64,000 nucleotides of DNA from Leucobacter sp. UCMA 4100 (GTDB lineage: Bacteria > Actinomycetota > Actinomycetes > Actinomycetales > Microbacteriaceae), in the NCBI RefSeq assembly GCF_027853335.1, contig NZ_JAFEUS010000002.1, positions 1,906,514 through 1,970,513 of the forward strand, read 5' to 3'. Both the position numbers and the translations under genes were made by a program. The notes beneath the pieces were generated by a model that saw only the letters and a list, made by a program, of their open reading frames with translations, searched no databases and had not been told where the DNA came from. Shown in pieces: positions 42,717 to 51,184 of the stretch; the first letter of the stretch is position 1; every line of letters begins with the position of its first letter.

Positions 42717-44189
42717 ATGAAGAGAAACTCTCTCCGTCGGCTCCTTGCATTAACCGGCACAACGGCTCTCGCACTTGCGGGTACTGTCGCGCTTGGAACA
42801 GCTGCACACGCGGCTGTGGGGCCAGACCAGCGTGACGCTCCCACCGAGGGCACGCTGACCATCAACAAGTACTCGGGCTCACCCGTTGGCGCGGGCGAAA
42901 CCCCAGACCCAGCGAACCTGCTCGACGGCGTCGAGTTCACCGTTTCGCAGGTGGGCACGAAGAGCGGCGACACCTGTTCACCGCTCGACCTCACCGACGC
43001 GTCTCAGTGGAAGGGTCTCAAGGCTCTGTTCGACAGCGCCCCCGTGGCTCCGAAGGGTGACTTCTGCCTCGTGAAGCCAGCTGCAGTGCAGAGCACCGTT
43101 GACGGCACCACGACGTTCGACCTCGCCGTTGGCATTTACTTCGTCGAAGAAACCGACCCCGGTTCGCACAACATTGTGTCGCCGGTGCCGAGCTTCTACG
43201 TTTCGATTCCTACCGCCGAGACCGGTGACGGCAACGGCTGGAACTACAACGTCGTGGCCGACCCGAAGAACCAGATCATGGATCTGCCCTCGAAGACGAT
43301 TGAGACCGATCAGAAAGATCTCGTCGTGGGCGACAACGTTGCCTGGAACATCACGGTTCCCGTGCCAACGCTCAACAACAACGAGACCTTCACCACCGCT
43401 TCGGTGCGTGACGTGCTCGATAGCCGCCTCGGCTACGAGAGCTCGGCTCTTTCGGTGAACGGCACCACCCTCACTGAGGGCACTCACTACACCGTCGACA
43501 CCGATGGTGTGACCTGGAACTTCACCAAGGACGGCCTTGCCGAACTCGACAAGGCGATGGGCGAGAACCTGTCGATCCGCCTCGTGACCTCGGTTAACTC
43601 GGTTGGCGACGGTTCAGTACCGAACGACGACTACTCGAGCGAGTTCAACGGTTCAACCGTTCCCGGCGAGAAGGTTCCTTACACCTACTGGGGCCAGCTG
43701 TCGATCTTCAAGCACGACGATTCACGCTCGAAGCTGCCGCTTCAGGGTGCTGAGTTCAAGGTCTTCGAGACCGATGCACAGGGCGTTTGCGCTGCGACCG
43801 CTCCTGCCGACGGTGCACTCGCAACCGGCGTCTCAGACAAAGACGGCGCCGTGCAGTGGAACAACGTTTCGCCCGCAAGCGTACTCGGCCTCTGGGTAGC
43901 AAACAGCGAAGACGGCCCGCTCAGCGACCCCGAGCGCGTCTACTGCGTGTACGAGACCAAGGTTCCCGCTGGCCACACCGCGGTACCCTTCGAGAACAAG
44001 GTGACGATCAAACCAGGTGAAGCGCAGGTGTTTGACCTCGACGTCGAAAACGCCCGCAACGCGGGCCCGAACCTGCCCCTGACGGGTGCAGGCGGAACGC
44101 TCGCGCTCACCATCGGTGGCCTGCTCATCATCGCGGCAGGTCTCGCAACAATCACGGTTGCTAAGCGCCGTAAGGCAGCAGCCCTTTAG
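42717..44189 (+). CDS. Major (shaft) pilin, SpaH/EbpB family, LPLTG
   Basis: This 490-residue pilin has a signal peptide (ALTGTTALALAGTVALGTAA, cut near HAA). TLTINKYSGSP opens the first module, and the pilin motif WNYNVVADPKNQ has Lys184, whose side chain should join the LPLTG threonine of the next subunit. A middle domain (GDNVAWNITVPVP, VRDVLDSRLGYES) and a SpaA-like domain follow, with the E-box-like YCVYETKVPAGHTAV. Anchor LPLTG at 453-457, a helix and KRRKAAAL end it. Class C sortase is next. ATG 42717 is preceded by AAAGGAAT. It matches the D2-type fimbrillin family of Actinomyces and Corynebacterium pili. Confidence 0.92.
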   Translation: MKRNSLRRLLALTGTTALALAGTVALGTAAHAAVGPDQRDAPTEGTLTINKYSGSPVGAGETPDPANLLDGVEFTVSQVGTKSGDTCSPLDLTDASQWKGLKALFDSAPVAPKGDFCLVKPAAVQSTVDGTTTFDLAVGIYFVEETDPGSHNIVSPVPSFYVSIPTAETGDGNGWNYNVVADPKNQIMDLPSKTIETDQKDLVVGDNVAWNITVPVPTLNNNETFTTASVRDVLDSRLGYESSALSVNGTTLTEGTHYTVDTDGVTWNFTKDGLAELDKAMGENLSIRLVTSVNSVGDGSVPNDDYSSEFNGSTVPGEKVPYTYWGQLSIFKHDDSRSKLPLQGAEFKVFETDAQGVCAATAPADGALATGVSDKDGAVQWNNVSPASVLGLWVANSEDGPLSDPERVYCVYETKVPAGHTAVPFENKVTIKPGEAQVFDLDVENARNAGPNLPLTGAGGTLALTIGGLLIIAAGLATITVAKRRKAAAL

Positions 44190-44196
44190 CTGAAAG

Positions 44197-44245
44197 CCTC
44201 GGGGCTCGCGATCCAATTCCCCTTATCGACGAGCCCCGGGGTTTT
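44197..44245 (+). terminator. Terminator after the shaft pilin gene
   Basis: CCTCGGGGCTCG (44197-44208) pairs with CGAGCCCCGGGG (44230-44241), followed by TTTT. It lies between the pilin and sortase genes, so sortase is probably made at a lower level by readthrough. Confidence 0.75.
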
Positions 44246-44262
44246 CTTTCGAGGAAACGAAC

Positions 44263-45384
44263 ATGCAAGAGCACCCCGCGCACGACCCGGCCGAGACCAC
44301 ATCGCACGATGCGGATCGCGCAGCCCTACCCATCCCGGCCCGCGCGCGGCGGTGGCAGATGCCCTGGCTCAACTTCGTCGCTTGCGTCGTGGTGATCGTC
44401 GGGGTTGGGGTGTTCTTGTACCCTCACATTGCCTCATGGTTTTCACAAAAAGAGCAGTCTCGCGTGACCGAGATCGCGCTCAAACAGCTCGACCAGCCGC
44501 CGAACAACGACCCCGACTTCACCGCGGCCGAGGTTGAGCGGGCGCGCGAGTACAACGATGCGCTCATGAGCGGCGCGATGCTCGAGGCCGGCGGCAACAT
44601 TCCGGTCGGCGGGGCGGGTGCGGCTGGCGGCGCCGACAGCGACGCAAGCGACGCCGGCACTCAGAGCGAGAAGGCCCACCTCGAGTACGAGAGCATGCTC
44701 GATCCCACCGGCTCTGGTTTCATGGGCCGGCTCAAGTACAACGCCCTCGACATCGACCTCCCGATCTACCACGGAACCGAAGACGAAACGCTCCTGAAGG
44801 GCGTCGGCCACCTCGAAGGCACCTCGCTTCCCGTCGGGGGCGAGGGCAACCGATCGGTGCTCACCGCTCACCGCGGGCTGCCCACCGCGACGCTCTTCAA
44901 CGAGCTCGACCGCGGCAAGAAGGGCGACATCATCTCGGTCACGGTGCTCGACAGCGTCTACTCGTACCGTGTCATCGACACGCAGGTCATCAGCCCCGAA
45001 AAGACCGAGGCGATCCTGCCGGTCGATGGCGAAGACCTGCTCACGCTCGTCACCTGCACACCCCTCGGCATCAACAGCCACCGCATTCTTGTCACCGCAG
45101 AACGCATCACCCCGACCCCGCCTGGCGAGGCCAAGTCGTCGATGTCGACGCCCGAACTCCCCGGCTTTCCCTGGTGGATCATCGCGGCCGGCGCCAGCAT
45201 CATCATCGCCGGCGCCTACGTCTGGCGCACGGGCCGCGTGGCGGTGCCCGCGGGCGCTGGCGCTGGCGCCACTGGCGCCGCTACCACCGGTGCCGAAACT
45301 ACCGATGGAGCCGAACCTGCTGGCACCGGGCCCGATGAGAACGCTGCCCCAGAGACTCGCGTTCGGGGGCGCCATCGGCGGTGA
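44263..45384 (+). CDS. Class C (pilin-polymerising) sortase
   Basis: This 373-residue membrane transpeptidase links pilins into a fibre. An N-terminal helix (WLNFVACVVVIVGVGVFLYP), the lid segment YESMLDPTGSGFMG, the catalytic His203 in LTAHRGLP, Cys265 in TLVTCTPLG and Arg274 in NSHRILV are all in place, with a C-terminal second helix (GFPWWIIAAGASIIIAGAYV), the class C hallmark. The lid Asp-Pro is followed by Thr rather than an aromatic residue. A long Gly/Ala-rich insertion (about 105-140) precedes the lid, and the C-terminal tail is Thr/Ala/Glu-rich. Only one sortase is present for two pilins. Confidence 0.92.
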   Translation: MQEHPAHDPAETTSHDADRAALPIPARARRWQMPWLNFVACVVVIVGVGVFLYPHIASWFSQKEQSRVTEIALKQLDQPPNNDPDFTAAEVERAREYNDALMSGAMLEAGGNIPVGGAGAAGGADSDASDAGTQSEKAHLEYESMLDPTGSGFMGRLKYNALDIDLPIYHGTEDETLLKGVGHLEGTSLPVGGEGNRSVLTAHRGLPTATLFNELDRGKKGDIISVTVLDSVYSYRVIDTQVISPEKTEAILPVDGEDLLTLVTCTPLGINSHRILVTAERITPTPPGEAKSSMSTPELPGFPWWIIAAGASIIIAGAYVWRTGRVAVPAGAGAGATGAATTGAETTDGAEPAGTGPDENAAPETRVRGRHRR

Positions 45385-45519
45385 TCCGCACCATTGATTT
45401 GGGCTCTTGATCTGCGCCCTGATCCGTGCCCTGACTCTCGCGGCGCGTTTCGGCACCGTACATTCGACGGGACAGCGGGTGCGAGGCAAACGGTAACGCT
45501 GCCGCTGTGCACGGTTGCG

Positions 45520-46302
45520 CTAGTCGAGCTCGTTGAACTGCTTTACCGCAACGATTGCCTCGGCGACGTAATCGAGCGGCTCGTTGCCCATGTACATGCT
45601 CGCGAGCCAGAGGCCGTCGCCAAAGGGAACGTAGGCGGTGTGAACGATCTGGCTTTCGAACGGTCCGCCCTCATTTGAGGTGTGCGTCATCGTGTGCGAA
45701 AACACTCGGGTGCCCTCGAGCTCAGTCTCGTCGTAGTCTTCCTCGAGAGCTCTGATGAACTCAGTGCTTTCTGGCTCGGGAATTTCAGCGACCCACTGCC
45801 AGACGCTTTGCCCGTGCAGGTAGAGCGGGTACTGGCAGCCGGTGACCTCGATGGCTGACTGGAATGCTTTTTCGGCCCGTGGGCCAGAGAACTGGTTGAA
45901 CACGGCGAGGCTAACCGGCTCTACCTCAACGACCATGTTGAGATCAGTGATGGCCTTCTGCGAATCTTCGGCAGCCTTGGGGTTCAGGTCTTCGCACATG
46001 CCGGGCAGCACAAACTTCGACTCTCTGTCTTCGTCGGCGGCGCCCGTTGCCCCCTGTGTCTCGGCGGGCTTCACGGTCTCTGGCTTTTGGATGGTCGGCT
46101 CTGGCGCTTCTTCTGCGGTGCTGCATCCTGCGAGCGCGAGCGCGCCAATGAGTGCGACCGCCGGGGCGAGGAGCAACTGGCGCGTGCCACGTTCGGGTTG
46201 GTGCCGCGGCCTCGCTCGGCGGGCCTGCTTCGTGCCGTGTCTGCGTTTCGTGCTGTGTGTGCGTTTCGTGCTCTGCGCTTGCTTCGTTCGGTGCAAAGTC
46301 AT
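45520..46302 (-). CDS. Lipoprotein of unknown function with long basic repeat N-terminus
   Basis: This 260-residue predicted lipoprotein has lipobox LALAGC (Cys60). Before the hydrophobic segment lies an unusual n-region of about 40 residues with four copies of a six-residue unit of xxTK[RQ]x type (HRTKQA, QSTKRT, HSTKRR, HGTKQA), then RRARPRH. The mature part has a Glu/Pro/Thr linker, then a domain with two cysteines (GMCEDL, VTGCQYP) likely disulfide-linked. GAGAGGGG before ATG 46300-46302 supports the long start. No family is recognised. It is convergent with the sortase gene. Confidence 0.7.
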   Translation of the reverse strand: MTLHRTKQAQSTKRTHSTKRRHGTKQARRARPRHQPERGTRQLLLAPAVALIGALALAGCSTAEEAPEPTIQKPETVKPAETQGATGAADEDRESKFVLPGMCEDLNPKAAEDSQKAITDLNMVVEVEPVSLAVFNQFSGPRAEKAFQSAIEVTGCQYPLYLHGQSVWQWVAEIPEPESTEFIRALEEDYDETELEGTRVFSHTMTHTSNEGGPFESQIVHTAYVPFGDGLWLASMYMGNEPLDYVAEAIVAVKQFNELD

Positions 46303-46483
46303 GTTTGGCTACCCCTCTCAGGAACGGAAAGCCTCTCTGATCGGCACTCTACCGAAGAACGTGGGCCGGGTGTGTTGCGATTGTGGCTCGATGGGACGGC
46401 TGGTGGCCCATGCGAGCGGGCGCGCGCACTCCTGCGCCTTGCTGTGGCGCGCGGCGCACGTCTCCGGCCGCTCGCCCTCACCG

Positions 46484-46598
46484 CGTGGTCAAAAAATGTC
46501 GATTTTCATGAGGTTTTTCGACACTTTTTGACCACACGGCGTGCGCAGGGTGTCACCGAGCGCAGGGGAGTGCCATCCCGCGACAGGGAGTGTCACGC
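46484..46598. repeat. Third copy of the palindromic repeat with degenerate phased motifs
   Basis: Palindrome 46485-46535 has arms GTGGTCAAAAAATGTCGA and TCGACACTTTTTGACCAC. To its right, TGTCACCG (46551), TGCCATCC (46571) and TGTCACGC (46591) follow at about 20-22 bp steps after TGACCACA at 46529. The element fills much of the 46303-46709 gap; the remainder is GC-rich with one terminator and nothing else recognised. Confidence 0.7.
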
Positions 46599-46657
46599 GG
46601 CGCGAAAGCAACGCCCACCCGGCGCCGAAACAGCGCCCGCGGCCCGCCACCCGACAC

Positions 46658-46693
46658 AAAAAGCGGCCCGGCGTGAAATCGCACCGAGCCGCT
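46658..46693 (-). terminator. Terminator of ychF
   Basis: Read on the minus strand, GCGGCTCGGTGCG pairs with CACGCCGGGCCGC (some G-T pairs) and is followed by TTTTTGTG, 16 bp past the ychF stop. Confidence 0.7.
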
Positions 46694-46709
46694 CAGCAAA
46701 CCAAAAGGC

Positions 46710-47783
46710 CTAGACGTTAAAGCGCCACTCGCACACGTCGCCATCCTGCATGATGTATTCCTTGCCCTCCATGCGGGCCTTGCCCTTGGCGCGGGCCTCG
46801 GCGACCGAGCCGGTCTCGACGAGGTCTTCGAACGAGATGATCTCGCCCTTGATGAAGCCCTTTTCGAAGTCGCCGTGAATGACGCCGGCGGCCTGCGGGG
46901 CAGTGGCGCCGACCGGAATGGTCCAGGCGCGTGCCTCTTTGGGGCCAGCGGTCAGGTAGGTTTGGAGGCCGAGCGTCGAGAAGCCGATGCGGGCGAGCTG
47001 GTCGAGGCCGCTCTCGGCCTGGCCGACGCTCTCGAGCAGTTCGCGTGCTTCGTCGGGGTCGAGCTCAATGAGCTCGCTCTCGAGCTTCGCGTCGAGAAAG
47101 ATTGCTTTAGCGGGCGCGACCAGTGCGGCCAGTTCGTCGAGGCGCCCCTGGTCTTGCAGAATGTCTTCGTCAACGTTGAAGACGTAGAGGAAAGGCTTGC
47201 CGGTGAGTAGCCCGAGCTCGCGAATGGGCTCGAGGTCGATGCCGGCGAGCGAGAGCAGCTTGCCGTCGTTGAGCGCGGCGACTGCGGCCTTGGCTGTGTC
47301 GACGACGGCAGGGTCGATTTTCTTCGACTTGAGTTCTTTCTCGTAGCGTACGAGAGCCTTCTCGAGGGTCTGCAGGTCGGCGAGAATGAGTTCTGTGTTG
47401 ATCGTCTCCATGTCGCTCGCTGGGTTCACTGAGCCGTCGACGTGAATCACGTCGGGGTCGCTGAAGCCGCGCACAACCTGCGCGATCGCGTCGGCCTCAC
47501 GAATGTTCGCGAGAAACTGGTTGCCGAGGCCCTCGCCCTCGCTCGCACCGCGCACGATGCCGGCGATGTCGACGAAGCTCACAGGGGCGGGCAGAATGCG
47601 CTCTGAGCCGAAGATCTCGGCGAGCTTGTTGAGCCGCTCGTCTGGCAGGTTCACGACACCGACGTTGGGTTCGATCGTTGCGAACGGGTAGTTAGCCGCG
47701 AGAACCTGGTTGCGGGTCAGCGCGTTGAACAGAGTTGATTTGCCGACGTTAGGAAGGCCGACGATACCGATAGTTAGAGCCAC
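46710..47783 (-). CDS. ychF: Redox-regulated ATPase / Obg-like P-loop protein YchF
   Basis: This 357-residue member of the universal Obg/YchF family prefers ATP over GTP and binds ribosomes. G1 is GIVGLPNVGKSTLFNAL (P-loop residues 9-16). The switch and G3 are in FVDIAGIVRGASEGEGLGNQ, and the ATP-type G4 is FLYVFNVDED (NVDE rather than NKxD). The C-terminal TGS domain is QTYLTAGPKEARAWTIPVGA to YIMQDGDVCEWRFNV. The GTG at 47781-47783 was chosen because the family starts right before this P-loop; the frame is open further upstream. Length is normal. Confidence 0.95.
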   Translation of the reverse strand: MALTIGIVGLPNVGKSTLFNALTRNQVLAANYPFATIEPNVGVVNLPDERLNKLAEIFGSERILPAPVSFVDIAGIVRGASEGEGLGNQFLANIREADAIAQVVRGFSDPDVIHVDGSVNPASDMETINTELILADLQTLEKALVRYEKELKSKKIDPAVVDTAKAAVAALNDGKLLSLAGIDLEPIRELGLLTGKPFLYVFNVDEDILQDQGRLDELAALVAPAKAIFLDAKLESELIELDPDEARELLESVGQAESGLDQLARIGFSTLGLQTYLTAGPKEARAWTIPVGATAPQAAGVIHGDFEKGFIKGEIISFEDLVETGSVAEARAKGKARMEGKEYIMQDGDVCEWRFNV

Positions 47784-47866
47784 GCGCTCTATTCTAGGCG
47801 ACGCGGCTGTGGCGGGGCGTGAGAATCGCGTGAAATGAGCGGCGGATCGCCCCTTTCGCCACATCG

Positions 47867-48451
47867 CTACAGCTTCAGCGGGATCGCCTTCAACGTCGCG
47901 AGCTTGAGCCCGAGCGTCTTTGCCAGCGTGGTCACGTCAGGTGCTTCGGCTCGCGCTGCAGCATCGACGATGATGGCGGCGCATGCCTCAGCGTCGGCGA
48001 GGGCGTTGTGGTGCTGGAACTCGGTGAAGCCGGCCTCGGCCGCGGCGAAGGGCAGCGAGTGTGAGGGGATGTCGTAGGTTTTGCGTGAGACCTGCACGCT
48101 GCACAGATACTTGAACTTGGGCGTGGGTTGCACCGTCACCGAGCAGGAGGCGCGAATGACGCCCATGTCGAAGCCTGCGTTATGCGCCACGACGACGTCG
48201 CTGCCGACGAAGTCGAGCAGGCGGGGGAGCTGCTCTTCCCAGCGCTCGGCGCCGCGGGTCATCGCCTCACTGACGCCGTGTAGGTGCACGTTGAAGGGCT
48301 CGAAGGTTGCGTGCTGTTCTGGTGGCTTGATCAGCCAGTCTTCGCGCTCAACGACGGCGCCACCGCGCACGCGTACGAGGCCGACCTGGCAGGCGGAGGC
48401 ACTCGAAGAGTTGGCGGTTTCAAAGTCGATTGCGGTGAAGTCTATGGGCAC
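47867..48451 (-). CDS. 3'-5' exonuclease, DnaQ/DEDDh type
   Basis: This 194-residue exonuclease has all DEDDh residues in view: Exo I FTAIDFETAN (Asp, Glu), Exo II VAHNAGFDMGVI (Asp), and Exo III HHNALADAEACAAI (His, Asp). It resembles the stand-alone DNA polymerase III epsilon-like exonucleases of actinobacteria. A short C-terminal extension, VTTLAKTLGLKLATLKAIPL, could be a dimer or ligand patch. ATG 48449-48451. It is in line with ychF with an 83-bp gap; a shared operon is possible. Confidence 0.9.
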   Translation of the reverse strand: MPIDFTAIDFETANSSSASACQVGLVRVRGGAVVEREDWLIKPPEQHATFEPFNVHLHGVSEAMTRGAERWEEQLPRLLDFVGSDVVVAHNAGFDMGVIRASCSVTVQPTPKFKYLCSVQVSRKTYDIPSHSLPFAAAEAGFTEFQHHNALADAEACAAIIVDAAARAEAPDVTTLAKTLGLKLATLKAIPLKL

Positions 48452-48548
48452 GAAAAGATCATGTCACATGGGTCTGACAGTGAAGTTTTGAAGCCAGAAT
48501 GCGGCATATTGCAAGGAAACTCGCAGCTTCGCAGGTAGGCTAAGCCTC

Positions 48549-49175
48549 GTGAACGATGAAAATATCTTCAACTTTGAAGAGGTGGAAGAGCGCGAACGTA
48601 GCCCCCACCTCATCCCGTGGATTGTGACGGGTGCGCTCGCTGTTATTGCGATTCTCGTTTCTTTGATCGTCATGAATCTCGCGGGTGCTCAGGGGGGCGA
48701 TGACAACACCGACAAGCCAGAGGTGACCGAACCGGTCAAGCCTGAACCGGTGAAGCCCGATCCGCAGCCAAAGCCTGACCCAAAGCCTGAGGAGCCAGAA
48801 GAGCCTGAGGTTGACCCGAATCGTCCTGACGATGCGATCGACACCGCTGATGTTTCGGTTGGCACGACGTTCTCGCTCGATGTCGAGCACGAGGGCTGGC
48901 ACATGAACACTGAGGTGCCGAACAAGTTCGGCATGGAGTGGCGATACAAGCTTGAAGACGGCAACCGGTATCTTGTACTGCAGTATTCGTCGCTGATTGA
49001 CTCGTTGCCAGACTCTTGTGCAGCGCAGCGCGGGCAGTGGGGCCTCGAGCGCATGGACGATGGGTCGTTCAAGGCGTACTCGCCCCAGCAGATGTGCACC
49101 GAAAATGAGGCCTTGTACACCGAGTTGCTCGGCCTCGTGCGACACATGGAAGAGTCGGCGAAGCCGCTCTCGTAA
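48549..49175 (+). CDS. Membrane-anchored protein with Pro/Glu/Lys stalk, unknown function
   Basis: This 208-residue protein has a cytoplasmic acidic start, one membrane helix (IPWIVTGALAVIAILVSLIV), a charged stalk with EPVKPEPVKPDPQPKPDPKP, and a soluble domain of about 100 residues with two cysteines (PDSCAAQ and QMCTE) outside the membrane. Start is GTG 48549, with GGTAGG upstream. No family is recognised. A terminator follows and it probably stands alone, divergent from the exonuclease. Confidence 0.65.
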   Translation: MNDENIFNFEEVEERERSPHLIPWIVTGALAVIAILVSLIVMNLAGAQGGDDNTDKPEVTEPVKPEPVKPDPQPKPDPKPEEPEEPEVDPNRPDDAIDTADVSVGTTFSLDVEHEGWHMNTEVPNKFGMEWRYKLEDGNRYLVLQYSSLIDSLPDSCAAQRGQWGLERMDDGSFKAYSPQQMCTENEALYTELLGLVRHMEESAKPLS

Positions 49176-49220
49176 GATGAACCAAAACCGCTCAAATATC
49201 AGTATTTGAGACGTTTTTCA

Positions 49221-49260
49221 GGGCGTTCAGTGGAGTTCCGACAACACTGAGCGCCCTTTT
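49221..49260 (+). terminator. Terminator after the anchored protein gene
   Basis: GGGCGTTCAGTG (49221-49232) pairs with CACTGAGCGCCC (49245-49256), followed by TTTT. Confidence 0.85.
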
Positions 49261-49404
49261 GTTGTGTGCAATCGTTATGACTGCGTTATTGCGGGTACAG
49301 GAAGAAGCACAGAACGAACAGATATGATTTGAGTGTTCATACGCCAAGCATCGGGTCGTTATGGCTCCCTTTCGGCGTGCGACGTTTACATAAGGAGAAA
49401 GATA

Positions 49405-51018
49405 GTGAAACGATCACGTATCGGCTTTGGTGTAATCGCCATGGCTGCCGCGGGTGCACTCGTTCTCACCAGTTGCTCATCGAGCGACAATGGTGACAAA
49501 GGCGAAGGCACCGCTACGGGCGGCGGCATTATCTCGGTGAACATCACCGAGCCACAAAAAGGTTTGATTCCTGCTGATACCACCGAGGTTGGTGGCGGCA
49601 AGGTTGTTGACGCTCTGTGGGAAGGCCTCGTGTACTACGATGCCGACGGCCAGACCCAGATGGGTGTAGCCGAGTCAATCGAGCTCAACGACGATGGGCT
49701 GTGGGAAGTGAAGCTTCGCGACGACGCGGTGTTCTCTGACGGCACCCCTGTTCTCGCAAAGAACTTCGTTGATGCCTGGAACTACGCGGCAAACCCCGCA
49801 AACGCTCTCGGTAACCAGACCTTCTTCGCTGACATCGCTGGCTTCAGCGAGGCAGACGACAAGGAAGCGATGGAAGGCCTCGTCGTCGTTGACGACCACA
49901 CCTTCACCATCGATGCAACCCCTGACTTCGCAGACCGTCTCGGCTACTCGGCGTACTACCCGCTGCCTGACGTTGCTTTCGAAGATATGGAAGCATTCGG
50001 TCAGAACCCCATCGGTAACGGCCTCTACAAGCTCGATGGCGACAACGCTTGGAAGCACGACGTTGAGCTCAACCTCGTGAAGAACGACACCTACGTTGGC
50101 CCCCGCGAGGTAGCAAACGACGGTCTGCACATGAAGGTTTACGCATCACTCGATGCTGCGTACACCGACCTTGAGGCAGGCAACCTTGACGTGCTTGACC
50201 AGATCCCTGATACGGCATTCGACGTGTTCCAGGACACACTTGGCGACCGTGCGGTCTTCCAGGGTGGCGCACTGCTCACCACGCTGACCATCTCAGAGAA
50301 CCTCGAGCACTTCGAGGGCGAAGAGGGCAAGCTGCGTCGCGCGGCTCTCTCGATGGCTATCGATCGTGACGAGCTCATTGACGTGATCTTCAACGGCACG
50401 AACATCGCTGCGACCGACTTCACGTCACCCGTTGTCGATGGTTACACCGACAAGCTCAAGGGCGCAGAGAAGCTCAAGTTCAACGCTGACGAGGCCAAGA
50501 AGCTCTGGGCCGAGGCAGACGAGATTAGCCCCTTCGAGGGCAGCATCGAAGTTGCAACGAACTCAGACGGCCCGCACCAGGTGTGGATCGAGGCAGTTGC
50601 GAACCAGTGGAACCAGAACCTTGGCGTCGAGTCGGCTCCGAAGCTCTACCCAACCTTCCCTGCGTTCCTCGATGACCGTGAGCAGGACACCGTTGGTGGC
50701 CCCTTCCGTGCTGGCTGGCAGGGTGACTACCCGGGTGCATACAACTACCTGTACCCGCTCTACGCAACCGGTTCAAGCTCGAACCACGGTTTCTACGCGA
50801 ACCCCGAGTTCGACAAGCTCCTCAAGGAAGGCGTCGAGGCAACCGATCACGACGAGACCGTGAAGAAGTTCCACGAGGCTCAGGAAATCCTTCTTGAAGA
50901 TCTCCCATCGATTCCTCTCTGGTACCAGGGCACCACTGGTGGCTGGAGCGAGTCGGTTGACAACGTGACGTTCGGCTGGAACTCAGTGCCGATCTTCAAC
51001 GAGATCACCAAGAAATAG
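49405..51018 (+). CDS. oppA: Oligopeptide ABC transporter substrate-binding lipoprotein
   Basis: This 537-residue lipoprotein has the lipobox LVLTSC (Cys24) and an SBP type-5 (OppA/DppA) fold: GGGIISVNITEPQKGLIPAD, GLVYYDADGQTQMGVAESIE, DDAVFSDGTPVLAKNFVDAW and PIGNGLYKLDG are characteristic, and LRRAALSMAIDRDELIDVIF is the family block. GTG 49405 has AAGGAG just upstream; the frame is open back to 49333. A terminator separates it from oppB, which likely lets OppA be made in excess over the permease. The peptide specificity cannot be read. Confidence 0.93.
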   Translation: MKRSRIGFGVIAMAAAGALVLTSCSSSDNGDKGEGTATGGGIISVNITEPQKGLIPADTTEVGGGKVVDALWEGLVYYDADGQTQMGVAESIELNDDGLWEVKLRDDAVFSDGTPVLAKNFVDAWNYAANPANALGNQTFFADIAGFSEADDKEAMEGLVVVDDHTFTIDATPDFADRLGYSAYYPLPDVAFEDMEAFGQNPIGNGLYKLDGDNAWKHDVELNLVKNDTYVGPREVANDGLHMKVYASLDAAYTDLEAGNLDVLDQIPDTAFDVFQDTLGDRAVFQGGALLTTLTISENLEHFEGEEGKLRRAALSMAIDRDELIDVIFNGTNIAATDFTSPVVDGYTDKLKGAEKLKFNADEAKKLWAEADEISPFEGSIEVATNSDGPHQVWIEAVANQWNQNLGVESAPKLYPTFPAFLDDREQDTVGGPFRAGWQGDYPGAYNYLYPLYATGSSSNHGFYANPEFDKLLKEGVEATDHDETVKKFHEAQEILLEDLPSIPLWYQGTTGGWSESVDNVTFGWNSVPIFNEITKK

Positions 51019-51027
51019 CACAGCGAC

Positions 51028-51060
51028 AAGAGGCCCTGGGCTTACAGTCCAGGGCCTCTT
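51028..51060 (+). terminator. Terminator between oppA and oppB
   Basis: AAGAGGCCCTGG pairs perfectly with CCAGGGCCTCTT around a 9-nt loop, followed by ATTTG, 10 bp after the oppA stop. Confidence 0.85.
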
Positions 51061-51118
51061 ATTTGTCTGCGTGTAACCCGTTCACGCAATGACGCTTTAA
51101 CGGTTTCAGACACAGGGC

Positions 51119-51148
51119 TTGAGAGCCTGAACGATTTTGCGAGAGAAT
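51119..51148 (+). promoter_or_regulatory. Possible promoter for oppBCDF
   Basis: TTGAGA (51119-51124) and GAGAAT (51143-51148) are 18 bp apart, between the oppA terminator and oppB. It is a consensus-like match only. Confidence 0.3.
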
Positions 51149-51184
51149 ACGCTTCATGCAAGAAAACAATAGGGAGATCTCACA

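Noticed and set aside
48530-48548. Possible second iron box (GGTAGGCTAAGCCT) before the anchored protein gene
   Set aside because: The half-sites fit the DtxR consensus only with gaps, and it overlaps the ribosome site.
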